Assembly (NCBI RefSeq): GCF_022631375.1
Contig: NZ_JALBGC010000006.1
Location: 124,001-188,000, forward strand
Length of the DNA: 64,000 nt
Reading direction: 5' to 3'
DNA from: Hymenobacter cyanobacteriorum
GTDB taxonomy: Bacteria > Bacteroidota > Bacteroidia > Cytophagales > Hymenobacteraceae
The notes under the pieces are model-generated. The model saw only the letters and a list, made by a program, of their open reading frames with translations. It did not search any database and was not told the origin of the DNA. Position numbers and translations under genes: made by a program. Each line of letters begins with the position of its first letter. Position 1 is the first letter of the stretch. This document shows positions 36,092 to 45,108 of the stretch, in pieces.

Positions 36092-39000
36092 CTATTCGCG
36101 GGCTTGGTGCGCAGCGCGGCCGGTTAGCGTGGGCTGGGCCGCCCCGGATTTGCGGGCTGCCCGCCGCTCGGTCCAGCTTTCTTCCAGGGAATAGAGGATG
36201 GGCAGCACGACCAAGGTGAGCAGGGTGGCCGTGACCAGGCCGCCAATCACGACCGTAGCCAGGGGCTTTTGCACTTCCCCGCCGGCGGAGTTCGACAGGG
36301 CCATGGGCAAAAAGCCCAGCGAGGCCACCGTGGCCGTCATCAGCACCGGGCGCAGCCGCACGTGCGTGCCTTCCAGGATACGGCCGCGCAGGTCGCTCAG
36401 GCCTTCCTCCTTGAGTTGGTTGAAATAGCTAATCAGCACGATGCCGTTGAGCACGGCCACGCCGAAGAGGGCAATGAAGCCCACGCCGGCCGAGATGCTG
36501 AAGGGCATGCCCCGCAGCCAGAGCGAGAGCACCCCGCCGATGGCCGAGAGCGGGATGGCCGTGAAAATGAGCAGGGCCTGGCTAACCGAATCAAACGTGG
36601 CGTAGAGCAGCAGGAAGATGAGCAGCAAGGCCACGGGCACCGCAATCAGCAGCCGGTCGCGGGCCGACTGGAGGTTTTCGAACTGCCCGCCGTACGTGGC
36701 GTAGTAGCCGGGCGCGAATTTCAGCTTTTGGTCAATGCGCTGCTGGACCTCCTTCACCAGCGTTTCCACGTCGCGGCCGCGCACGTTGAAGCCCACCGTG
36801 ATGCGGCGCTTGGCGTCGTCGCGCTGAATCTGGCTCGGCCCGGAAGTCATCTCCACGTCGGCCACTTGCTCCAGGGGAATCTGGCGCCCGTCGGCCGTAC
36901 CGATGAAGAGCTGGCGCAGGCTGCCGATGCTCTGGCGGTCATTCGCCTGCAGGCGCACCACCAAATCGAAGCGGCGCTCCTGCTCAAACACCTGCCCGGC
37001 TACCTGGCCCGCAAACGCGGCCTGCACGGTGCGGTTGACCTGCGCCACCGTCACGCCGTATTGCGCCAGCTTGTCGCGGTCAATGTGGGCCACGATTTGC
37101 GCCTGGCCGGTGGCCCGCTCCACGTACAAATCCGTCGCGCCGGGCACCCCCCGCACCAGCCGGCCCACGCGGGTGGCGTACTCGTCCAGCTGGTCCAGGT
37201 CCTCCCCGAAAATCTTGATGACCACGTCCTGCTTGGCCCCCGAAATCAACTCGTTGAACCGCATCTGGATGGGCTGCTGGAAGCCGAAGGTCACGCCGGG
37301 AATGGTGTGCAGCCGAGCCGACATCTTTTCCACCAGTTCTTCGCGGCTGTCCGCCGAGGTCCAGTCCTTTTTGTCTTTGAGCACGATAATCAGGTCGCAG
37401 GCCTCCACCGGCATCGGGTCGGTGGGAATGGCCGAAGAGCCGACTTTGGCCACCACTTCTTTCACTTCCGGGAATTCCTTGAGTAAAATGCCCGCCGCCT
37501 GCTGCGCCTTTTCGGCCGTGTAGGTGATGGAGGAGCCGGGCAGCACGCGGGTTTCCACGGCGAAGTCGCCCTCCTCCAGCGTGGGAATGAACTCGCCGCC
37601 CAGCGTGCGGAACAGCAGGCCCGCGCCCACCAGCAGCACCAAAGCTGCGACCAGCACCAGGGTTTTGGCGCGCAGGGCCCAGGCCACGACACGCTGGTAG
37701 CGCAAGGCCAAGCTCCCAAGCAGGCGGTCGGAAATGTTGCGCCGGTGCTCCGTGCTTCGGCTCAGAGCCAGCGCCGACATCATGGGCACGTAGGTGAGGC
37801 TCAGGATAAAGGCGCCGAGAATCGCGAAGGCCACGGTTTGCGCCATGGGCCGAAACATCTTGCCCTCAATCCCGCCCAGGGCCAGCAGCGGCAGGTACAC
37901 AATCAGGATGATGATTTCGCCAAAGGCCGCCGAGGAGCGAATTTTGCTGGCCGCGTGGTACACCTCCTCGTCCATTTCGGGGCGGGCCAGGTCGGCCGAG
38001 CCCGCCGGCCGCCGCAGCAAGGCCAGGCGGTGCACGATGGCCTCGACGATGATGACGGCCCCGTCCACAATCAGCCCGAAGTCAATAGCCCCGAGGCTGA
38101 GCAGGTTGCCTGACACCCCGAACAGGCGCATCATGCCGATGGCGAAAAACATGGCCAGGGGGATGACCGAAGCGACCACCAGGCCCGCCCGCCAGTTGCC
38201 CAGAAACAGGATGAGGACGAAAATGACAATCAGGGCTCCTTCCGCCAGGTTTCTCGTCACCGTGCCGATGGCTTGGTCCACCAGCTTGGTGCGGTCCAGA
38301 AAGGGCTCGATGACCAGGCCTTCGGGCAGGGTCTGCTGGATGACGGCCATGCGCTGCTTGACGCTTTTGATAACGGCCGACGAGTTGGCTCCCTTGAGCA
38401 TGAGCACCAAGGCCCCCACCACTTCGCCTTCCGTGTTGCGCGTCATCATGCCATAGCGCACGGCGTGGCCAAACTGCACGTCGGCCACGTCGCGCACCAG
38501 CAGGGGGACGCCGCCGCTGGCGGCCGGCCGCACCACCATCCGGCCTACGTCCGCCAGCGAGCCGGCCAGCCCCTCGGTGCGGATGAAGTAGGCCGAAGGA
38601 TTTTTATCGATGTAGGCCCCGCCGGTGTTCTGGTTGTTCTGCTCCAGGGCATTGAAAAGGTCCTCCATGGTGATGTTGTGGCTACGCAGGCGGTCGGGGT
38701 CCACGGCTACTTCGTACTGTTTGATATTGCCCCCGAAGGAGCTCACGTCGGCCACACCCGGCGTGCCCAGCAGTTGGCGGCGCACCAGCCAGTCCTGCAG
38801 CGTGCGCAGTTCGGTGGCGTTGTATTTCTTCTCGTACCCTTTTTTCGGGTGCAGCACATACTGGTAGATTTCCCCCAGGCCGGTCGTGACCGGGGCCAGC
38901 TCCGGCGTGCCGGTGCCGGGCGGAATTTGCTGCTCGGCGGCCTTCAGGCGCTCGGTGACCTGGTTACGGGCCCAGTACACGTCCACGTCGTCGGGAAACA

Positions 39001-39286
39001 CGATGGTGACCACCGAGAGCCCGAAGCGCGAAAACGAGCGCACCTCCTGCACGTCCGGAATGGTGGCAATGGCCTGCTCGATGGGAAAGGTCACCAGCCG
39101 CTCCACGTCGGGCGCGCCCAGCGAGGGCGTTTGGGTGATGACCTGCACCTGGTTGTTGGTGATGTCGGGCACCGCGTCGATGGGCAGGTGGGCCACCGAG
39201 TAGCCGCCCCAGGCAATCAGGCCCAGCGTAAGCAGGCCAATGAGCAGCTTGTGCGTGATGGAAAAATGAATGATGCGGTCGAGCAT
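36092..39286 (-). CDS. CusA/CzcA family heavy-metal RND pump
   Basis: 1064 residues from ATG 39286. The full pump is present, with GAIDFGLIVDGAVIIVEAI in TM4 and both porter repeats. It is close in sequence to the pump half of 3383-7861 (shared EIYQY, GVADVSSFGG, NNQNTGGAYIDKNPSAYFI-type blocks) but stops after TM12 without a TolC extension. No adaptor or outer-membrane gene is adjacent. It follows the His-rich gene across a hairpin and precedes the CDF gene. Confidence 0.93.
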   Translation of the reverse strand: MLDRIIHFSITHKLLIGLLTLGLIAWGGYSVAHLPIDAVPDITNNQVQVITQTPSLGAPDVERLVTFPIEQAIATIPDVQEVRSFSRFGLSVVTIVFPDDVDVYWARNQVTERLKAAEQQIPPGTGTPELAPVTTGLGEIYQYVLHPKKGYEKKYNATELRTLQDWLVRRQLLGTPGVADVSSFGGNIKQYEVAVDPDRLRSHNITMEDLFNALEQNNQNTGGAYIDKNPSAYFIRTEGLAGSLADVGRMVVRPAASGGVPLLVRDVADVQFGHAVRYGMMTRNTEGEVVGALVLMLKGANSSAVIKSVKQRMAVIQQTLPEGLVIEPFLDRTKLVDQAIGTVTRNLAEGALIVIFVLILFLGNWRAGLVVASVIPLAMFFAIGMMRLFGVSGNLLSLGAIDFGLIVDGAVIIVEAIVHRLALLRRPAGSADLARPEMDEEVYHAASKIRSSAAFGEIIILIVYLPLLALGGIEGKMFRPMAQTVAFAILGAFILSLTYVPMMSALALSRSTEHRRNISDRLLGSLALRYQRVVAWALRAKTLVLVAALVLLVGAGLLFRTLGGEFIPTLEEGDFAVETRVLPGSSITYTAEKAQQAAGILLKEFPEVKEVVAKVGSSAIPTDPMPVEACDLIIVLKDKKDWTSADSREELVEKMSARLHTIPGVTFGFQQPIQMRFNELISGAKQDVVIKIFGEDLDQLDEYATRVGRLVRGVPGATDLYVERATGQAQIVAHIDRDKLAQYGVTVAQVNRTVQAAFAGQVAGQVFEQERRFDLVVRLQANDRQSIGSLRQLFIGTADGRQIPLEQVADVEMTSGPSQIQRDDAKRRITVGFNVRGRDVETLVKEVQQRIDQKLKFAPGYYATYGGQFENLQSARDRLLIAVPVALLLIFLLLYATFDSVSQALLIFTAIPLSAIGGVLSLWLRGMPFSISAGVGFIALFGVAVLNGIVLISYFNQLKEEGLSDLRGRILEGTHVRLRPVLMTATVASLGFLPMALSNSAGGEVQKPLATVVIGGLVTATLLTLVVLPILYSLEESWTERRAARKSGAAQPTLTGRAAHQARE

Positions 39287-39350
39287 AAGGTGCTGAACTG
39301 AGGGAGGAATACCCGGAATGAGAAGGGGAGAGGGCGGCCGGAGCCGACAC

Positions 39351-39402
39351 GCAAAAAGGACCGCCCCGGACATGGCATAGCCATTCCAGCGCGGTCCTTA
39401 CC
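39351..39402 (-). terminator. Strong nested hairpin with U-tract between the His-rich gene and CusA
   Basis: AAGGACCGC (39356-39364) pairs with GCGGTCCTT (39391-39399). The loop contains the perfect inner stem ATGGC/GCCAT (39372-39384), and CUGGA can pair with UCCGG between them. Read on the minus strand the structure ends in UUUUUG, the form of an intrinsic terminator or attenuator, just 65 bp before the CusA ATG. Confidence 0.6.
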
Positions 39403-39414
39403 AGACGCGGTTTA

Positions 39415-39894
39415 TCAGATTACCAGGGAACCAATGAAGATTCGCAGGTCGGGGATTTTGGGTTTGAGGTGCGCGGGCGGCACCAGCACCACGGCCAGCT
39501 GCCGGTCCCAGGCCTGAAACGGCCGGAACCCGAAGCTCAGCGCGGGCGGCAAAGCCAGCACGGCGGGCGCGGCGTGGTCGGTGAGCAGCTTGGCCAGCGG
39601 GCTCACGCCCGCCAGCTGCTGCTCGTCGTCGCCGGTGCAGGCGTGGTGCCCGTGGTAAGACTTGGGCGCGTGCGCTACCTGGTGGGCCGCGGGGTGCTGC
39701 CCGGCCGGGTGGTCATCGTCGTCGTCCTCATCGTGGTGATGATGGGCCTGTGGCAGGCCCGGCAGGTGCAGGTGTTCGCCGCCCTCGTGCAGCTCATGGG
39801 CCGCGGCCACCGCCGGCCCCAGCAGCGCGCTCCCGAACACGACCAGCAGGGTCGTGGCGATGAGGCGGATGGAGGCGAGGTGGAAACGGAACAT
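39415..39894 (-). CDS. His-rich exported protein upstream of a metal pump
   Basis: 159 residues from the ATG at 39892-39894; the longer frame from 39954 adds 20 residues without a signal. A signal peptide (ending VAAAHE) precedes an acidic/His-rich region (HEGGEHLHLPG, QAHHHHDEDDDDDH, HPAAHQVAH) and HGHHACTG. It probably binds divalent metal in the periplasm. No recognised family. Its genomic place before CusA and CDF supports a metal-handling role. Confidence 0.65.
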   Translation of the reverse strand: MFRFHLASIRLIATTLLVVFGSALLGPAVAAAHELHEGGEHLHLPGLPQAHHHHDEDDDDDHPAGQHPAAHQVAHAPKSYHGHHACTGDDEQQLAGVSPLAKLLTDHAAPAVLALPPALSFGFRPFQAWDRQLAVVLVPPAHLKPKIPDLRIFIGSLVI

Positions 39895-39899
39895 CGAGG

Positions 39900-39907
39900 C
39901 AAAGGTA
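39900..39907 (-). promoter_or_regulatory. Candidate -7 promoter element close to the His-rich gene start
   Basis: Minus-strand TACCTTTG, the same octamer seen before feoB, lies 6 bp from the ATG at 39894, with TTG 17 bp upstream (39925-39927). If used, the transcript would be essentially leaderless. Chance match remains possible. Confidence 0.25.
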
Positions 39908-40030
39908 AAGCCGTCTACGCGCTCCAATTTCTTTTGGTTAAATCGGCCCATCATTGCAATTAGCCAGGCCGGGTTCTTGTGCCATCGTGGAGGGCAGCGA
40001 CCCCATCGGCCATCAGGCAGCCCGCCGCCG

Positions 40031-40894
40031 CTAGCCCAGGTACGGTTTCAGGGCCTTCGAACGCGTGGTGTGCTTGAGGCGGCGGATGGCCTTTTCCTTA
40101 ATTTGGCGCACCCGCTCGCGGGTCAGGCTGAACTGCTCGCCAATCTCCTCCATCGACTGCGCGCCTTGTCCGTTCAGCCCGAAGTAGAGCGTCACGACGT
40201 CCGCTTCCCGCCGGGTCAGGGTCGAGAGGGCCCGCTGCACCTCCCGGCGCAGGGAGTCGTGCAGCAGGCCGGCATCGGGGCTGTCGGCATCCTCGTTCTC
40301 CATTACATCGAGCAGTCGGTTTTCCTCGCCCTGCACGAAGGGTGCATCTATCGAGACGTGGCGGCCCCCGACTTTCATCGTGTCCGTGACCTCGGCGGTG
40401 CTCAGCTCCAGCATTTCCGCAATTTCGTCGGCCGAAGGCTCGCGCTCGAATTTCTGCTCCAGCTCCGAGAAAGATTTGCTGATTTTATTGAGCGAGCCCA
40501 CCCGGTTCAGGGGCAGGCGCACGATGCGGCTCTGCTCGGCCAGGGCTTGCAGGATGCTCTGGCGAATCCACCACACGGCGTAGGAAATGAACTTGAAGCC
40601 CTTCGTCTCATCGAAGCGCTTGGCCGCTTTAATCAGCCCCAGGTTGCCCTCGTTGATGAGGTCGCCCAGGGTCAGGCCCTGGTTCTGGTACTGTTTGGAC
40701 ACCGACACCACGAAGCGCAGGTTGGCCTTGGTCAGCTTTTCGAGGGCCATCTGGTCCCCTTCGCGGATGCGCTGGGCCAGCAATACTTCCTCGTCTATCG
40801 ACACCAGACTCACTTTGCCAATCTCCTGGAGGTACTTGTCCAGCGACTGGCTTTCGCGGTTGGTAATCTGCTTGCTGATTTTGAGCTGTCTCAT
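40031..40894 (-). CDS. RpoD-like sigma-70 factor (Bacteroidota short type)
   Basis: 287 residues, the usual size of the Bacteroidota primary sigma factor. Region 2 has [38 protein letters not shown] and [19 protein letters not shown]. Region 4 has the [23 protein letters not shown]. It recognises -33/-7 promoters. I recall small differences from the housekeeping protein ([10 protein letters not shown] where others have a HALTLEEIG-like stretch), so it may be a paralogue. It lies next to an ECF sigma gene in the same direction. Confidence 0.9.
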   Translation of the reverse strand: MRQLKISKQITNRESQSLDKYLQEIGKVSLVSIDEEVLLAQRIREGDQMALEKLTKANLRFVVSVSKQYQNQGLTLGDLINEGNLGLIKAAKRFDETKGFKFISYAVWWIRQSILQALAEQSRIVRLPLNRVGSLNKISKSFSELEQKFEREPSADEIAEMLELSTAEVTDTMKVGGRHVSIDAPFVQGEENRLLDVMENEDADSPDAGLLHDSLRREVQRALSTLTRREADVVTLYFGLNGQGAQSMEEIGEQFSLTRERVRQIKEKAIRRLKHTTRSKALKPYLG

Positions 40895-41043
40895 GCGCTA
40901 ACGCTACTACTTATTCTGGTTTCAACGTGGGGAAGGACCCGCTCCCGGCGCTTCGCGCTGCGGCAGGGTCCAATGGGTATCAAGATGCCGGCCGGCGGAA
41001 AGGTTCACGGCGCGGGCAAAGTCCCGTTCTACTTCGGCGAGGG

Positions 41044-41670
41044 TTAGAGCGCGCCCTGATTTTTCTGGGCCAGGTTCAGCAGGAGCTCCCGGGCCTTATG
41101 CAGTTGGGCTTTGACTGTGCCCAGCGGGGCCTGAAGCTCCACGGCTACTTCCTCGTAGGTTAACTCGTCAAAATAGCGCAGGCGCACCAGCTTCTGGTAT
41201 TTAGGGGGCAGGTGCCCGACCAGCTGCTGGACACGCTCGATGCGCTGCTGCCGGATGTAGACCTCCTGGGGATTCAGCTCCGGCGAAGCCACTTCGAGCA
41301 GCATTCCGTCGCCGTTACCCAGCTGCATCTCGGTGCTCAGGGACAGCGTTTTCAGCCGGCGCTTGCGAATAAAGTCAATGCAGTGGTTGGTGGCGATGCG
41401 GAACAGCCAGGTGCTGAAAGCGTAGTCGGCGCGGTAGCGCGCCAGGGACTGGAAGGCTTTGGCAAAGACTTCCTGCGTGAGGTCGTCGGCATCGTCGGCG
41501 TTATTGACCATCCGCAGTACCACGTGGTAGAGCGACTTGCGGTAATTAGCCAGCAGGCCCTCGTAGGCTTTGGCGCTGCCCGCCAGCGCCGCCTCAATCA
41601 GGACCAGGTCCCGTTGCGCCCGGGCTGAAAACTCGCGTTCGGTATCCGGGCTTGTTGAATCCAGGGGCAT
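41044..41670 (-). CDS. ECF-type RNA polymerase sigma factor
   Basis: 208 residues. Region 2 reads DADDLTQEVFAKAFQSLARY, followed by STWLFRIATNHCIDFIRKRR. Region 4 HTH is LPPKYQKLVRLRYFDELTYE and APLGTVKAQLHKARELL. There is no anti-sigma gene adjacent. It sits 149 bp from the RpoD-like gene. The regulated genes cannot be identified from this window. Confidence 0.92.
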   Translation of the reverse strand: MPLDSTSPDTEREFSARAQRDLVLIEAALAGSAKAYEGLLANYRKSLYHVVLRMVNNADDADDLTQEVFAKAFQSLARYRADYAFSTWLFRIATNHCIDFIRKRRLKTLSLSTEMQLGNGDGMLLEVASPELNPQEVYIRQQRIERVQQLVGHLPPKYQKLVRLRYFDELTYEEVAVELQAPLGTVKAQLHKARELLLNLAQKNQGAL

Positions 41671-41951
41671 GGTCAGGAAGCGGTGAAGTGAGGATTGATT
41701 AACGTGGGCGCGTAGCTTTTCCGGCGGTTGGGAAGCCGCTGCTTGGTCGGGCGGCTGGTTACCTCACGGAGGCAGTCGGCGGGGGATATGGAGAAAGGCG
41801 CTGGTCAGCTGTTTGGGCCGCGCCAGTCCTGAGCGGGCTCAGGGGTTCAGCTCCCGCTGATTAACAGGCAGGGCAAGGGGAGGCGCTACTGCTAATGGGG
41901 ATAGGGCGACCGGTTTTCGAACCACCGGGCGGAGCGCTCTCAGGAAAGTGA

Positions 41952-42293
41952 TTACAGCGCCAGGGCGACGCCGGCGCGCAATTCATCCCCCGCGACGGAC
42001 CGGGTGTACTCCGGCCGGCCGTTGCGGGACAGGGACAGCACCAGGCGCGCCGCGCCGGGCCGGGGGCAGCGGCTGGTGACTTGCAGACTGGTGCCGTTGG
42101 CAAACTCCAGGGTCAGGTTCGTGGCCTCCGCCGTGGGCCGGGGCCGGGCCACCACCCGAACCGGCGCGAACGGCCGGGCCGCTTCCAGGGCCGTGCCCAG
42201 GTAGTGGACCGCCAGGGCCTGGCAAATGGCATCGCCCGACACTTGGCTAAGCTCAGTGCGCAACTCTTGTAAAAAGGAGGTTTCGTTGGGCAT
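41952..42293 (-). CDS. Hypothetical protein (113 aa)
   Basis: The N-terminus MPNETSFLQELRTELSQVSG and then AICQALAVHYLGTALEAARP look like a structured helical start, followed by a beta-rich half with two Cys. It lies divergent from the chromate cluster, with 203 bp between the starts. No family recognised; composition suggests it is real. Confidence 0.45.
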   Translation of the reverse strand: MPNETSFLQELRTELSQVSGDAICQALAVHYLGTALEAARPFAPVRVVARPRPTAEATNLTLEFANGTSLQVTSRCPRPGAARLVLSLSRNGRPEYTRSVAGDELRAGVALAL

Positions 42294-42496
42294 AAAGGCA
42301 ATGGGTGGCGTTGACGAAGTGCAAGCACAGTGCCAAAAACCGGAAAGCGTCGCGCTGAACCAGATTTCGACGGCGCTTCAGTGCGCCCAGTTGTTGCTTT
42401 TGCGGCGCCGGCCGGCCCGGGAAGTCAGCGGCAATCGTTCTACTTTAGCCCCGGGACCGGGTGAGGCCGGCCCCGGTGATTTTCGATACCCTCCCT

Positions 42497-43342
42497 ATGC
42501 AATGGATAACCCGCGAGCGGCCCAAGATTGACCGCCTGGCCTGCCCCTGGCTCATTCTGCGGTTCATCGACCCGGCCGCCGAAATTCTCTACGTGCCCAC
42601 CGCCGAGGTCGTGCCCACCGCCGAGCGCACCGGGGCCATTCCCTTCGACGTGCCGGGCGTGGAGTTCTCGCACTACGGCGCGGACTGCACCTTCGACTAC
42701 TTCCTGAAAAAGTACGCCCTGACCGACCCGGCCCTGCTCGCCATGGCCCCCATCGTGCGCGGGGCCGACACCGATAACCACGCCCTGGCCCAGCAGGCGG
42801 CCGGCCTGTGGGCCATCTCGGCCGGTCTGGCTCACAACATCACCGACGACCAGCAACTGCTGCAGCAGGGCCGGGTGCTCTACGATGCCCTTTACACCTG
42901 GGCGGAGCAGCTACAGGGTCAGCCCCACACCCAGCAGCCCGAGGAGCAGCTGCTGGTGCAGGTCTACACGGCCTACCTGCAGCGCACCCAGGACAAAAAT
43001 GCCCCGCCGCCGGCCTGGACGGCGCAGCTGCGCGAGCTGATTCAGGACCACCTCGATACCAACCTGAGTTTGCGCCTGACCGAGGCCGCCGACGCCCTGC
43101 AAGTGAACCCCAGCTACCTCTCGCGCGAGTTTGCGCGCTACTTTGACGACCTGAGCTTTGGGGAGTACATCCGCAAGCTGCGCATCGAAAAGGCGTTGCA
43201 GCTGCTCGACACCACCGCGTATTCCATGGGCGAAATCGCCTACCTCACCGGCTTTTCCGACCAGAGCCATTTCACGCGCATCTTCAAGCAGCACACGGGT
43301 CAAAGCCCGGCCGCTTACCGCAAAAAGCGACCGGGCAGGTAA
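42497..43342 (+). CDS. ChrB-domain/AraC-HTH fusion regulator
   Basis: 281 residues from ATG 42497. Residues about 1-140 are a ChrB C-terminal-type (chromate resistance) domain: WITRERPKIDRLACPWLI, YGADCTFDYFLKKYALTDPA, IVRGADTDNHALAQQAAG and LWAISAGLAHN. Residues about 170-281 are an AraC-family DNA-binding domain with two HTH units (SYLSREFARYFDDLSFGEYI and IAYLTGFSDQSHFTRIFKQH). Likely a chromate-responsive regulator of the downstream ChrB, DUF1259 and ChrA genes. A promoter region of about 200 bp lies upstream. Confidence 0.88.
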   Translation: MQWITRERPKIDRLACPWLILRFIDPAAEILYVPTAEVVPTAERTGAIPFDVPGVEFSHYGADCTFDYFLKKYALTDPALLAMAPIVRGADTDNHALAQQAAGLWAISAGLAHNITDDQQLLQQGRVLYDALYTWAEQLQGQPHTQQPEEQLLVQVYTAYLQRTQDKNAPPPAWTAQLRELIQDHLDTNLSLRLTEAADALQVNPSYLSREFARYFDDLSFGEYIRKLRIEKALQLLDTTAYSMGEIAYLTGFSDQSHFTRIFKQHTGQSPAAYRKKRPGR

Positions 43343-43439
43343 AAATTATACCAACGGGAAAATCCGTTCTATTTTTCCGGCGGCGGGCCGCGTAGCATTG
43401 CAGTCAGCATCGGTGTCATGCCCCCGGTGCTGACAAGCC

Positions 43440-43889
43440 ATGAAATGGATAACCCGCGAACGTCCGAAGATTGACCGCATCGCCTGCCCCTGGCTGATTC
43501 AGAACTTTGTCGACCCGGCGGCCGAATTCCTCTTTGTGCCCCCGGAGCAGGTGCTGGCCCAGGCCGCCGCGCTACCGGCCATTGCCTACGACATCGCCGG
43601 GGCCGACTACACCCATGAAGGAGAGTCCTGCACCTTCGACTACATTTTAAAAAAGCATCGGCTCACCGACCCGGCCCTGCACCAGCTGGCCCGCATCGTG
43701 CGCGGGGCCGACACCGACCGCTTCGAGCTGGCTCCGCAGGCGGCCGGGCTCTGGGCCATTTCCGCCGGCCTGAGCTACAACTGCGCCGACGACCACGAGC
43801 AGTTGGCCATCGGCCTGAAGCTTTACGACGCGCTCTACAGCTGGGCGCGGCACGTCCCCGCCGAGCGCCACACCTGGACCCCGGGGTGA
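43440..43889 (+). CDS. ChrB-domain chromate resistance protein (stand-alone)
   Basis: 149 residues that align with the first half of the preceding fusion: WITRERPKIDRIACPWLIQN, EGESCTFDYILKKHRLTDPA, IVRGADTDRFELAPQAAG, LWAISAGLSYN. The single domain lacks a DNA-binding part. It may be the stand-alone sensor or enzyme part of chromate resistance. Starts 98 bp after the fusion stop. Confidence 0.88.
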   Translation: MKWITRERPKIDRIACPWLIQNFVDPAAEFLFVPPEQVLAQAAALPAIAYDIAGADYTHEGESCTFDYILKKHRLTDPALHQLARIVRGADTDRFELAPQAAGLWAISAGLSYNCADDHEQLAIGLKLYDALYSWARHVPAERHTWTPG

Positions 43890-43937
43890 GCCCGGCGGCC
43901 GGATTATTCTTAATCGCAACTACGTAACTCCCCACCC

Positions 43938-44981
43938 ATGAACCACGCCATTTCCCGCCGCGACGCCCTGCGCGCCACCGCCCTGCTGGGCGCTACTTCC
44001 CTGCTGAGTGTCGACGACACCCTGGCCGCCGTGGCGGTCCCGGCCGCGGGTAAAACTCCCGCCCTGAGCGCGGCCGACCAGGCCGCCATCGACGCGGCGC
44101 TGGGCAAGAAGGGCACTTACAACGAGGCCCAGGCCACCCACCTCATTGGCCTGCCCCGCAACGACCTCAAAGTGAAAATCAAGGGTGAGCCGGTGCCCAT
44201 TGCCTTCGGCTTCGGCGGCTGGGTGGCCATCAAGCATACGCTCGACGGCAAGTCGGCCATGCTCATGAGCGACACCGTGCTGCTGGAAGCGGAAGTGAAC
44301 CCGCTGATATCGGCCGCTTTCGCCAACGGCCTCGAAATCGGGGCCATCCACAACCACTTTTTCTACGAGGAGCCGCGCATCTTCTACATGCACGTCATGG
44401 GCATGGGCAGCCCGGCCGAACTGGCCCGCAAGTTCGCGGCCACGCTCAAGGACTCGAAGCTGCTGCCAGCTAACCAGCCCGCGCCCAGCGCCCCGGCCGC
44501 CGCGCAGGCGGGCAACAACGCCACGCCGGCCGCCGGCCCGCCCACCGGCAAGGAACTGTTCGACCTGCCCGCGCTGGATGCCGTGGTGAAGTACCCCGGC
44601 GTCGTCAACGGCCCCACTTACAAGTACACCGTGGGCCGGGCCGACCTGCAGTCGGTCATGATGAACACGGAGATGACGGCGGCCATCGGCCTGAATTCGT
44701 GGGCGGCCTTCGCCGGCAAGCAGGACGACGCCCACATTGCCGGCGACATCGCCATGCTGGAGCACGAAGTGAATCCGGTGATTAAAGCCCTGCGGGCCCA
44801 TAACCTGGAAGTGGTGGCCGTGCACAACCATATGCTGGGCGACACCCCGCGCATGATGTTCCTGCACTACTACGGCCGGGGGCCGGCCGCCCAGCTGGCG
44901 CAGGGCTTCCGCGCCGCGCTCGACCAGCTGGGCAAGGGCAAAGGGGCCGGCATGAGCGGCATGGAAGGCATGAAGCACTAG
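43938..44981 (+). CDS. DUF1259 protein with two repeats and Tat-type signal
   Basis: 347 residues. The N-terminus has SRRDALRATALL followed by a hydrophobic stretch, a twin-arginine-type signal. Two DUF1259 repeats each carry a His motif: IHNHFFYEEPRIFYMHVMGM (about 135-155) and VHNHMLGDTPRMMFLHYYGR (about 294-313), separated by a Pro/Ala linker. The C-terminus is Met/Gly-rich. These exported proteins occur in metal and chromate clusters; the chemistry is unknown. It lies 49 bp after ChrB and 128 bp before chrA. Confidence 0.88.
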   Translation: MNHAISRRDALRATALLGATSLLSVDDTLAAVAVPAAGKTPALSAADQAAIDAALGKKGTYNEAQATHLIGLPRNDLKVKIKGEPVPIAFGFGGWVAIKHTLDGKSAMLMSDTVLLEAEVNPLISAAFANGLEIGAIHNHFFYEEPRIFYMHVMGMGSPAELARKFAATLKDSKLLPANQPAPSAPAAAQAGNNATPAAGPPTGKELFDLPALDAVVKYPGVVNGPTYKYTVGRADLQSVMMNTEMTAAIGLNSWAAFAGKQDDAHIAGDIAMLEHEVNPVIKALRAHNLEVVAVHNHMLGDTPRMMFLHYYGRGPAAQLAQGFRAALDQLGKGKGAGMSGMEGMKH

Positions 44982-45108
44982 CCAATCTCCCTTCAGACCA
45001 GGACACTGCATCCCCCGCTTTCGGCCGGGGCTGGGAAGCTGCGTGCCGTTTTTTTGAGCCAGCTGCTTATGGCCCTGCGTTAAGATTCTGCAAGAAAAGA
45101 CTTTATCT

